The notes under the pieces: generated by a model | Told to the model about the DNA's origin: nothing | The model's database searches: none | The model's input: only the letters and a program-made list of their open reading frames with translations | Source: Engraulis encrasicolus | Taxonomy: Eukaryota > Chordata > Actinopteri > Clupeiformes > Engraulidae | DNA length: 64,000 nucleotides | Direction: 5' to 3' | Assembly: GCF_034702125.1 (NCBI RefSeq) | Contig: NC_085865.1 | Coordinates: 20,946,781-21,010,780 of the forward strand | Program-made: the position numbers and the translations under genes | Part shown: one piece after another, positions 26,936 to 37,400 of the stretch | How positions within the stretch are numbered: position 1 is the first letter of the stretch | Layout: every line of letters starts with the position of its first letter

Positions 26936-28040
26936 CTAGTTTTCACTCGTTCAAATCACTGTAATAGTGGCAACAGGAGCCATTATATAGCAAGGATTGG
27001 ACGTACACTTCTCAATGATGGTGGGGTGATGAGATGTAATTTTTTCATGTACCACTTATTACATTTAATGGTAAAAACCCTACAATAAATGCAGAACATT
27101 ATGAAGAGTAATAGTTTTGAAGCGAAACTAAACCATTCCTTTGTGATAATTAGGTTAATGTTTGAGAATATTAGCTCCAAGAAGAGCAGTGCATGATGGG
27201 TACGCAATCTATAGACAACAATAATTCAGTATTATTTAATCATTATATATGCCTTACTTTTGTATTAAGTAAGTGTGAATTAAGGTCCTTAGTTAAGAAT
27301 GACCTAATAGCTACTTAACTATTAGCTGTACCCTTACTTATATGCTATGAACTTGAGACACATGGTAATAGTTATCTAATAGTTAAGTAACTGCTTACTA
27401 ATGTTTAACAAATAAATTAATAACAATTTTGTCTAATGTGGCACATATAGTGATTATTAACTGTTACTAAAGTATTAGGTTATAGCTAATTTGCTGTTAA
27501 TTATGTTAATTATAATTATATATATGGCCCCTTACCATGTGTCTCAAGTTAATAGCATATAATTATTTAAATAATAGATAAGTAAGGGTACAGTTAATAG
27601 TTAAGTAGCTATTAGGTCATACTTAACTAAGGACCTTAATTAACACTTACTTAATACAAAAGTAAGGCATATCTAATGATTAAATAATACCGAATTATTG
27701 TTGTCTTTAGATTGCGTACCCATCATGCACTGCTCTTCTTGGAGCTAATATTCTCAAACATTAACCTAATTATCACAAAGAAATGGTTTAGTTTCGCTTC
27801 AAAACTATTACTCTTCATAATGTTCTGCATTTATTGTAGGGTTTTTACCGTTAAAACTAATAAGTGGTACATGAAAAAATTACATCACATCACCCCACCA
27901 TCATTGAGAAGTGTACGTCCAATCCTTGCTATATAATGGCTCCTGTTGCCACTATTACAGTGATTTGAACGAGTGAAAACTAGTTGTCACAGTAGATTAA
28001 TTACTTGACTATTAGGTATGCTCAGTCAACTCTATTATAA

Positions 28041-28240
28041 GGGTCCCAAACACCAATATCTATCGATTAATTAACCATTAGTTATCCGCAGCCAACTCTA
28101 ATATAAGGGTCCCAAATATCAATATCTATCTATTAATTAACCATTAGTTATCCTCAGCCAACTCTAATATAAGGGTCCCAAAACCCAATATTTATGTATT
28201 AATTAACCATTAGTTATGCCTTGCTTTTGTATTAAGTGTT
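28041..28240. repeat. 66-bp direct repeats inside the palindrome, right arm
   Basis: Mirror image of the left-arm array: GGGTCCCAAA at 28041, 28107 and 28173, again 66 bp apart. Confidence 0.9.
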
Positions 28241-28519
28241 AATTTTGGTCCTTAGTTAAGTATGACCTGATAGCTACTTAACTATTAACTGTGCCCTTAC
28301 TTATCTATTAGTTAAATAATAATATGCTATTAACTTGTAACACAAGGTAATAGGTAGGCCTAGTAACTGCTTACTAATGTTCAACATATGCAATAATAAC
28401 AATTAATATGTGTCTAATGTGGCAATAAATAATGATTATTAACCCTTACTTAAGTATTAGGTTGTAGCTACTCTACTGTTTATTATGGCCCCTTATTTGG
28501 AAGTGTTACCGAAGGAAGG

Positions 28520-30261
28520 AAGGGACAAAAAGAGAGGAGGAGAGGAGAAGAGAACAGAGAAGAAGAGCAGAAAGAAGAGAAGAAAGACCAGGGGTGCGTT
28601 TCTCGAAACCATGGTTGCTAACTATGTTAGCTGCTTTGTTGTTTGCAATGCAATTTCCGATTGACAACTACCCAAGTTGCAAACTGGCTATCAACGATGC
28701 ACTCGAGAAACGCAGCCCAGAGAAGAGGAAGAAAGAAGACAGAATAAGGGAAAGACCAGAAAAGACAAGAGCAGTAAGAGAGATGAGAGTTAAAGAGAAA
28801 GGGGAACACTGGGAGGGAGACGACAGTCAAGGAGACAGGGGAAGAAAAAATAACATACAGTAATACCAGAGAACAGAGAGGGGAGTGCACAAGTAAATAT
28901 AAGTCTGGAGAAGGAAAGAGAGGAGAAGCAAGGAGACAGGAATGGGAGAGGCAACGTTGTACTCCCAGCCATGCTAATAAAGCAGCCTTTGAGTTTGGAT
29001 TTTAATTTGAGAGGACAGGAGGAGAGGAAAGACGACGAGAGGTCGGAGGACAGGAATAGAGAGTCAGACAGAGAGCTATGTGACTGTTCTGTAGCACAGA
29101 GACCATTGCTGCCCTCCAGGCTCAATAGAGGAGACAGGAGAAGAGACAGAAGAGGAGAGACAGAAGAGGAGAGAGGAGTGAAGAGAAAAGGCGAGGATGA
29201 AGAAGAGAGGAGGAAAAGCAATATGGCTCCATAATCAGAACACTGCTTCCTGCAATTACTGTACTCCACTGGCAACAGTGCAGACTCAGAGCACTATAGA
29301 GCGGAGTAAAGACAGAGCCGGAGGGAACGAAATGAAAGGAGAGGACTTGGGATGAAGACAGGAAGATATGGAAATAAGAGGGGAAAAAAGGAAAAAAGGG
29401 AAGGTCGTGTCACAACGAGAGCGCTGCTTCCCCGTTGCTCACTTGGAAAAAAGACGAGTAAAGAGAGGAGGAGAAGGGAAAGGAGAGGGTGGGCGGAGGA
29501 GAGGAGGAACAATCTGGTTGTGCCATAATAACCAGAACACTGGTCCTCCCATTGCTTTCTTGTTAGGAGAGAACAGAGGAGAGGAAAATGAGGAACAACA
29601 CTGAGGTCATGGCAAAGAGAAAGCACTGTCTTCCTGAGTCCTGATCAATAGAGGAGAAAAGAGGAGAGGAGAAAATGGGAGAGGGAGGGAGAGAAGAGAT
29701 GGAATGGGGATCAGAAGAGAGGAGTAAATACAATGTGGTTGTGCCATGGAGAAAGCAGTGTCTCCCTACTCAGTAGTGGAGAAGAGAAGAGAGGGACGAA
29801 GATGGAATGGAGATCATAGGAGTAAATACAGTGTTATGCCATGGAGAACGCCTCCCTACTCAATAGTGGAGAAAAGAGGAGAAAACGAGAGCTGAAGGAA
29901 AGGGAATCACAGGAGAGGAGTAAAAAGAATGTGGTTGTGCCATCTTTGCATTATTGTCACAGGGGCGAGAGAAGACACCACTGAACTAACCTGAAAAGGC
30001 AATCGGTGACAAAAGAGCAATGCAAGCAATGCAAACAGTGCATGTGGATGTGTACTCTGGAGGCAGTAAAGTAAATCAACAAAGGCAACAGAGACGCTGC
30101 TGTGTGTGCACCCAGAACAACAATAGTGCTTTCCTTGACACTTTATAACCCTAGACCCTTTATAGGGAGTATGGGGGGAAAGTGTTCCGTTGTTATTTCA
30201 GCAAGCACTGCAGCAGAGCAAGAGATGAGGAGAAGAAGAGAAAAGAGTTGTGGAGTGGGAG
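28520..30261. repeat. Purine-rich degenerate repeat domain
   Basis: About 1.5 kb of mostly AGGAGA-type purine sequence on the plus strand, punctuated by recurring phrases such as TGTGGTTGTGCCAT (29510s, 29730s, 29930s) and GAGAAAGCASTGTCT (29611, 29749). This suggests an old tandem array with units of roughly 100-220 bp. No gene. A MITE lies near its left edge. Confidence 0.6.
28589..28719. mobile_element. Palindromic MITE (GGGTGCGTTTCTC family), copy 2
   Basis: Arms GGGGTGCGTTTCTCGAAA and TCGAGAAACGCAGCCC with the shared AACTATGTTAGC and CAATGCAATTTCC interior. Confidence 0.75.
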
Positions 30262-30459
30262 CCCTATCTCACGCCTTTCGTAAAGTCTTCACGAGAAAAA
30301 ATACATTAATTTCCGTGGTGCATTCACGTTATTGCCCGTTTTTCGTGGTAGGGCAACGAAACGCTGCCTATTCACTTGAATTGCCCCACTGCTGCTATGG
30401 TTATCCAAGCGTCTGCAGGGGCGGGGAGGGGGTGCTGACAGAACACTGCTGATACACTC

Positions 30460-30687
30460 GGGACTCACTAATTCGACGCCCTTTCGGTACTTACGCCTTA
30501 TGTCCCCTAAACCTAAACCTAAACCTAAACCTAAACCTAACCCTAACCTTAACCCTACTTAACCCTAAACCTAACCCTAACCCTAACCCTAACCTTAACC
30601 CTAACCTTGACCCTAAACCTAACCCTAAATTGCTTGTTTGAAATGTTTGATTTCCAGGCTACCGAAAGGGCATCAAACTAGTGGGTC
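30460..30687. mobile_element. MITE-like element carrying telomere-like repeats, copy 1
   Basis: Inverted ends of about 30 bp, GGGACTCACTAATTCGACG at the left and its near-complement ending AAACTAGTGGGTC at the right, differ mostly by transitions. Between them lie about 125 bp of CCCTAA/CCTAAA repeats and a conserved block GCTTGTTTGAAATGTTTGAT. The second copy at 59486-59693 has a 10-bp target duplication, showing that this is a mobile unit. Confidence 0.82.
30505..30629. repeat. Telomere-like (CCCTAA)n / (CCTAAA)n array
   Basis: Five CCTAAA units then mixed CCCTAA and CCTTAA units. Degenerate relative to true vertebrate telomere. Confidence 0.95.
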
Positions 30688-30824
30688 GCTAGGCAACAGT
30701 CGGGCAATTCAAGTGAATAGGCAGCGTTTCGTTGCCCTACCACGAAAAACGGGCAATAACGTGAATGCACCACGAAAATTAATCTATTTTTTTCGTGAAT
30801 ACTTCACGAAATGAGTGAGATACG

Positions 30825-31928
30825 GTTGGAGCGGAGTCAGAGTGGAGAAGAAGAATTTTTTATTTTATTAAAGATAGCCCATTGAGATGAATCATCTCGT
30901 TTTCAAGGGGGGGCATCAATACATTACATGCCATTTTTTGAAATAATAAAAAAATAAATAAAAAAAAACGAAATACATACTGGACAAAACACAAAACACA
31001 AACACATTCACACTCAACACAACTAACATTGCACCCCAGACCAGCCCCCATCCCCATTACTCACCAACCACCAAGTTTCCAGCATATGGGCACGTAAACA
31101 GAGACACACAAAAAACCCATGTGATACTTCTGACGTAACCAGAGCCTCAGAGAAGGAGAAGAGAAGCTAAGGAGAGTAGAGGAGATGGAGGAGGAGAGAG
31201 AGCACGACATGGCTATGCCATAAGCCATGAGCACATAACATAACATCACACAACACTGCTGCCTCTTCCCTCCCCGCTTCCCTGCCTCCCTGCCACTGCC
31301 TCTCTGCCTCCGTGCTCGCTCGGTGACTGGCTTGGCTGACATGAGTGGGAGGGTGACAGGACTCGGCTGGGCACGGCAGGGCGAGGCGAGGCGAGGCGAG
31401 GCAGGGCCACACGGCTGAGCAGAGAGCTGGGGGGTGATGCGAGTGACTACACCACAACTGACAGTCCTGGATGTGGGGAGGGGGATGGGGATGGGATGGG
31501 ATGGGATGGAGGGATGTGTGGGAGGGGGAGATGGAGGTTGGCAGCCCCCAGTACAGGCTTCATAATCAAGTATGCAGCGTGGGAGGCACACACTGGAGGA
31601 CTAGAATGTGGCCATGGCTGGATGGAGGGATGGGACTATAGTACACAACACACAACACACTCTTGTACTCACAGCGGACCAAACACACACGCACAATATA
31701 TAGCACATAGCACACACTACACCACAGACAGGTATACAGACAGACACAGACAGACAGATTGACACACACATGCACGCACGCACACTCGCACACAGACAAT
31801 ATTCTTCTCTCTCTCTGCCCGTTCCTCATTCTCTTTTACATACTGTTTTTGTTTCACCCACTCAGATATTCTCTCTGTCTGTCAGCACACCCCCAATACA
31901 CAGACACAGACAGACACAGACAGATACT

Positions 31929-31930
<2 letters not shown>
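30825..31930. other. Unassigned low-complexity and intergenic sequence
   Basis: Includes a GCGAG run (about 31381-31402), a GGGAT run (about 31480-31510), and scattered ACAC and GACA motifs. No gene recognised. Confidence 0.5.
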
Positions 31931-32126
<196 letters not shown>

Positions 32127-32296
32127 ACACTACACCACACCACACACAAGAGGAAACAAAGCAAAACACAGACTCGGACAAAAACCCCACAGCAGTTTCC
32201 TCTTCATCTTGACTGCATGCCAGCTTTTCCACAGCAGCAGGTGTACAGTACAGTAGGCCACTGTAGCAGCATTCACACAAGCCAGTGAAACAAAGG

Positions 32297-32375
32297 CAAG
32301 GCAGTTGACAAAGGGGCCAGTTGTCCTGGGACCACAGAGAAATCTGGGGAGCCAGAATTGGGCGCTCGTCATTAC
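32297..32375 (+). mobile_element. Left half of a split short MITE (family C)
   Basis: Matches the left part of the family at 57392-57547: GTTGACAAAGGGG, CAGTTGTCC, GGGAGCCAGAATTGGG, then TCGTCATTAC. It stops exactly where CAGGGGTGGATTAA begins. The matching right half is at 41641-41735. Confidence 0.6.
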
Positions 32376-32589
32376 CAGGGGTGGATTAATGAGCGGGCTT
32401 ACTGGGTCCAGGCCCAGGGGGCCAGAGGCCCCGAGGGGTCAGGCCGACTTGGCCACACGGCAGCCACCCAAACCGCCCTTCAAATCCATCTTTGCAAATA
32501 AGGTCTTAATGAGCTCTATCTAACTGTACCTGAGAATACATATCAGAAATCAACCTATGTTTAACTAGAAGCACTCAGAAAGCGCAAAC

Positions 32590-32908
32590 CTCCGCCAAGG
32601 AAGCTGCTTGATAGAACATTTGACTATGTTACACCCTAAGTCTTTCTGCCTTCTTTTTGTGGAGTTCCCGCAATTCAATTTCTGGTCACTAGGGGCGTCT
32701 AGATTTATAGGCCAGCAATGGTGAAGAATCTTTAAAAAGGTCCTGGTTCCGGTTCGTGCTCCGGATCACCACCATTACTAATAACTCCACAAAGTTTCAG
32801 CCAAATCTGTTCGCAAGATTTGAGTTATCCTGTTGACAGACAAATAGACAGACAGACAAACAGACAGACAAACCAACGTGACCGAAAACATTGCCATGGC
32901 GGAGGTAA
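32590..32908. mobile_element. Interspersed repeat with CCTCCGCC/GGCGGAGG ends
   Basis: Begins CAAACCTCCGCCAAGGAAGC and ends CATTGCCATGGCGGAGGTAA. The interior has AAAGTTTCAGCCAAATCTGT and a run of ACAGACAGACAAAC. This arrangement is widespread in fish genomes. Probably a non-LTR retroelement-derived repeat; the family is not certain. Confidence 0.55.
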
Positions 32909-32963
32909 TAAAACAACAAAACAACAAAGACCTAACTCAGAGGGCATCAGTGTTGGAGCCAAA

Positions 32964-33233
32964 AGGTCGTATGCCCCCAGTTACACCTGCACTAGGCCTA
33001 GCTTATGTCCCATTTACACCTGCACTAGGCCTAGAGTATGCCCCAGTTACACCTACGCTAGGCCTAGAGTATGCCCCAGTTACACCTACGCTAGGCCTAG
33101 CTTATGTTCCATTTACACCTACGCTAGGCCTAGCTTATGTTCCATTTACACCTACGCTAGGCCTAGAGTATGCCCCAGTTAAACCTACGCTAGGCCTAGC
33201 GTATGTCCCCTTTAGACCTATGCTATGCCTATG
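32964..33233 (+). repeat. 33-bp tandem minisatellite
   Basis: About seven full units of 33 bp plus a diverged one. Each holds the palindrome CTAGGCCTAG (mutated in the last). Units fall into two classes, GCTTATGTYCCATTT and GAGTATGCCCCAGTT, in the order a-b-b-a-a-b-variant. Because 33 is a multiple of three it reads as 11-residue repeats (TPTLGLAYVPF or TPTLGLEYAPV) in one frame, but there is no splice context and coding is doubtful. Confidence 0.93.
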
Positions 33234-33805
33234 CTAAAGTGAAGTGCATAAAAACTTTGCATACTTTGCATTATGGGCATTAACCCATGTATTCCGAAAA
33301 CACCTGCAAAAAAGCCTGTTAAACTAAGGCATTAATCTAAGTCTATATTAGCCTTGCGTACCATCCTACGTACTTCTGCCAAGAGACTTGGCTCTGCACT
33401 ACATATGGTAACTGTTTTCTGTGGAGCGATGTTGAGCGGTAGGATTAGGACAGTGTTCTGACAAACGGTCAGAACAAACGGTTGTAATTTTATCCTACGG
33501 TAGGATGTTCTGTCAGACATGTCTGTTAAACGGTCCTACATCGCCAAAGATAGATGTCAGACATGTTCAACACCTTATCCTGATTTTTCCGAAAATGTCT
33601 TCCCGTTTCCTGCAATCGCGTCAGATCAAACAACCTCCAGACCTTGAATACGAAATGAAATGGTAGTATTGTGGGATGGTCAGGACAAGTCTATATGGGC
33701 CTACACATGGTATTATATTAGCTAAGACCCTCATCTTGCATTAGACCTTGCTCATTGTGCTAGGCAGCATCCAGCATATGGGTTAAACTATCTTGAAATG
33801 CTATA
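33234..33805. other. Unassigned sequence left of the BEL/Pao element
   Basis: Non-repetitive. Contains short inverted matches such as ACAAACGG and CCGTTTAACAG. Nothing recognised. Confidence 0.45.
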
Positions 33806-34246
33806 TGTTATGGCAGCAGATCCAATATCTGTGTCATTCCGAACTCAAGAAGCACTTTTGAAAAGAATGACGCGAGCAAGCTGGGTTCTTCATAAACAAA
33901 AAATCTTTATCTATTAAAAAGGGTTTAACAAAAAAGGGTTCTCAAATACAATGTCTTTGTTTCCTATTTACACAGCAAGCACAGTCGAAAAACTATGTAC
34001 ATCCGTGCTCCACAAGTTCGTCTGGCTCCTTCCAGCGTTCCTTCAGTTCTGAGTATGCGTCTTCTATTACGCAGGCAATCAAATTAAAAGTCCCAAATCT
34101 AAATGACGGTTAAAATTACTCCAAACTTACAATAAACATTCCTTTCATTAAATAAATACAATATAAATAGCGAAAATCCAAATATATGAATTCTAATATT
34201 CTAAATTACATTCACAAATATGCAAAATATTATCATGGCTCTAACA
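33806..34246 (-). repeat. 3' LTR of the BEL/Pao element (441 bp)
   Basis: On the minus strand it begins TGTTAGAGCC and ends GCCATAACA, giving TGTTA...TAACA inverted termini. Its last 60 bp match 40941-41000 at 59 of 60. A TATTTATA string lies inside. Confidence 0.88.
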
Positions 34247-34261
34247 TTCCGGCCCCAAATT
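34247..34261 (-). other. Polypurine tract
   Basis: Minus strand AATTTGGGGCCGGAA immediately before the 3' LTR. The priming role is inferred from position. Confidence 0.6.
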
Positions 34262-34410
34262 CTATAGGCAGGATGCATAAGAATTACAAACTACAAAATA
34301 GAGCCATAAATACAGTAACAATTCACAACATTTACTGTACTGTAAATGTCAATTACTCTATCAATCAAACTTAAGAGTATAACGTCCATCAGCCACCGGT
34401 CTTCTTGGAC

Positions 34411-37400
34411 TCATTCAGCTTCCTGCAAAAGACAAAGCTTGTTAGTAGGCCTATCTAATAAGCTGGACTTGGTTTGGACTTGAACTCTTCGGACGATGCC
34501 TCTTGCGTCTGGGTAAGTCTGCCGGATTCTTCCAGTCAGCCAGGTATTTCTGGGGGCGGAACTGTCCACTATGAGCACAATGTCTCCTGGAGTGAAGTTC
34601 CTCTTCCTGTTGTGCCACTTGTGTCGCTCTTGTAGCAACGGGAGGTATTCCTGGGTCCACCTTGACCAGAAGAGGTTGGCCATGTATTGTACTTGACGCC
34701 ATCTTCTACGGGAGTAGACATCATCCCTGTCGAAGACACCCGGCGGAAGGGCTGGTTGCTTCTTCAATAGTAGAAGATGATTTGGTGTCAAAACCTCTAC
34801 GTCGCCTGGAACATCGGAGGCAGCGGTCAAGGGACGGTCATTGATAATTGCTTCAACTTCGCATAGCAGAGTGTGAAGGCCATCATCGTCTAGCACCTTC
34901 TGTTTCAGCACAGAATTCAACACCTTTCTGACAGTGCGAATCTGTCGCTCCCATATTCCACCTTGGTGAGAGGCAGTTGGTGTGTTAAAAATCCAGGTGA
35001 TACCTTTCTGCATCAGGTCATCTTTGATCTGAGAGTGATCAAGCTCTGCTAGAGCCTCTCTGAGTTCTCGCTCGGCACCTATAAAATTTGTGCCATTGTC
35101 AGAGCGCATCGTAGTCACTTGACCCCTTCGACTGACAAATCGTCTGATGGCGTTGATGCATGATGAGGTATCTAAAGAGTGAGCTACCTCTATGTGGACT
35201 GCTCTTAGAGCAAGGCATGTGAACAGGACGCCATAGCGCTTCACTGTGCTGCGCGCTCTTCTGACCTCAAACGGTCCAAAATAGTCTACGCCTACATGCG
35301 TAAAGGGAGGCTGGTCTGGCAGTACACGTTCCTCAAGTAAATCTGCCATCTTCTGTTCTGCTGGCCTTGCGTGTCGTTTCCTGCATGCGATGCATTGGGA
35401 CCTCACTGTGCGGGTCGCTCTGTTCAGTCCTGGAATCCAGTAACGCTGCCTGACCTTTGCAATTAGCTGATTTCTTCCACAGCAACCATTCTGTAGGTGT
35501 ATGTGCCGTAGAATCAGCTTTGCAATGTGGTGATCCTTGTGTAGCACAGCTGGGTTTCTGGATTCTTCTGGCATGGCGGAGTTGTTCAACCGGCCACCCA
35601 CTCTGATGACACCATCTAGCAGAACAGGATCTAGGCTGTAGAGTGCACTCGACTTCCTAACTTGAGAATCTCTCTGTTGGAGTGAGAGCAGCTCTTCTGG
35701 AAACATCTCCCTTTGACCGTAGCGTATCAGCACAGTTTCTGCATCTTCCAAATCCTGTACTGACAATGCTGTCTTGTCCACTGACTGTCTCAATTTTCTC
35801 ATTTCCTCTTCCACCTTTAGGTCTTGCTTTCTTTTATCCATCTCCTTCAATGAAACATCAGCCACATATTCCTTTCTCTTTCTTGCCAAGAAGTGAAGCA
35901 GGTCTTTCAAGCGTAGCATCCATGCAACAGCCTTCTTAAGTCTGTGCCAGTCTGAGTAGTATTCGACCAATGTTGTTAGGCTTGCACCTTTGGTTGCACT
36001 GATGAGACTGACCAGGGTAGACTTGAGCTCGCCATCATCTTCCATGGTGCTGCGAATGTCAGGTCTTGTAGGCCACTCACTTTCACTTTGGCAAAGGAAT
36101 TGTACTCCATGTATCCAATGGTCATTGTCGATGAGTGAGGTGAACCTCATTCCTCTTGAAGCTACGTCTGCGGGATTGAGTGAACTATTCACATATCTCC
36201 ACTGTGATGGGGAAGTAGCTTCTCGAATGAATGAAACTCGATTGGCCACGAATGTCTTGTAGCGTGACGCATCGTTTTCTATGTACTTGAGTACAGTGAC
36301 GCTGTCAGTCCAAAAAACAGACTCTTCAAGCTTGGTCTCCATTTCCTGTCTTAACAGCTTGTCCACCTTCACTGCTATGACTGCGGCAGTCAGTTCCATT
36401 CTAGGGACTGTTACTTTTTTCAGAGGTGCCACCCTTGACTTTGCCATAAGCAATGAGCAGACCTTCTGTCCATCCTCACTGGTCAGCAGAATGTATGAAG
36501 CTGTACCGTAACCGCTCTCACTTGCATCTGAGAAATTGTGTATCTGGGCCTTGAGAGTGGGACCAAAATCAGGTGGCTTGATACATCTGTCCACAGTGAA
36601 GTTAGATAGCTCCTGCAGCTCGGCAAGCCACTGATGCCACCTTCGTGATTGCTTCTCATCAATCTCCTGGTCCCAGCTCAACTTCTGTTGGCATAGCTCT
36701 CTCAAAATCAGCTTAACTGGGAGGATGCATGGAGCCACTAGACCAAGAGGGTCATAGACAGAACTGACTATTGAGAGTATCCCTCTTCTAGTGGTTGGTC
36801 TCTCTGGCACGTTCACTCTGAACCTGAAGGTGTCTGTGTCTGTACACCAATGAACCCCTAAGGCTCGTTCTGTTGGCAGGGTGTCTTTGGTTAGATCAAG
36901 GTCTTTCACCTCTGCAGCTCTATCATTGGTTGGGATGCATGACAGAACACGTCTGCTGTTGCTAACCCATTTCGTCAGATTAAATCCGCCACTTTGGCAT
37001 AAAGCCTTCAGAGACTGTGCAAGTGCTATGGCCTTTTCTTCAGAGGGCACTGAGGATAAACAGTCGTCCACGTAAAAATTCCTCTCAACTGTTTTCACAA
37101 CTTCCGCTGAGGCCTTGTCTCTTCCATCTTTGACTGTCTTTCTCAATGCAAAACAGGCGCAGCTTGGGGAAGAAGTTGCCCCAAAAATGTGTACAGTCAT
37201 TCTGTACTCCTCCAGAGGTCCATTTAAGTTTCCATCCGGCCACCAGAGGAAACGCAGGAAGTCAGAGTCCTTGGGAGGAACCCTGACCTGGTAAAACATT
37301 GCCTCTATATCGGCCATCATTGCAATGGACTCCTCTCGGAACCTTGTCAACACTCCAATCAAGGTACTCGTGAGGTCAGGTCCTTGGAGTAGTTGGTTGT

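Larger units (their letters stand above)
26410..28510. mobile_element. 2.1-kb nested palindromic (foldback) element
   Basis: The 2,101 bp begin GGTAACACTTCCAAATAAGG and end with its reverse complement. Arms pair along about 1 kb on each side of about 27460. Flanking 8-mers are both GAAGGAAG (26402-26409 and 28511-28518), consistent with a hAT-type duplication but ambiguous because the site is a GGAA microsatellite. The left half (26410 to about 27535) is itself a near-palindrome ending TATATGGCCCCTTA. The right half repeats the same blocks in reverse. No transposase. The open frames at 26983-27207 (minus) and 27712-27936 (plus) are the same arm sequence read twice and are not genes. Confidence 0.88.
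30262..30824. mobile_element. Foldback element with about 137-bp arms
   Basis: The arms 30262-30398 and 30687-30824 are inverted copies. A 72-bp core (left part ending at about 30387, right part beginning at about 30702) is identical without a mismatch, from GTGGTGCATTCACG to GAATTGCCC. The loop carries the telomere-like element at 30460-30687. No coding capacity. Confidence 0.85.

Noticed and set aside
26983..27936. Two nearly identical 74-residue frames in opposite orientation (26983-27207, 27712-27936)
   Set aside because: They are the two arms of the 2.1-kb palindrome. No domain, no conserved start context.
30505..30629. Chromosome end or ancient telomere fusion
   Set aside because: The telomere-like array lies inside a repeated inverted-end element, and ordinary sequence continues on both sides.
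32878..33237. A repeat-protein gene with 11-residue units
   Set aside because: The frame starts inside a dispersed repeat, there is no splice context, and the other frame is also open (32820-33182).
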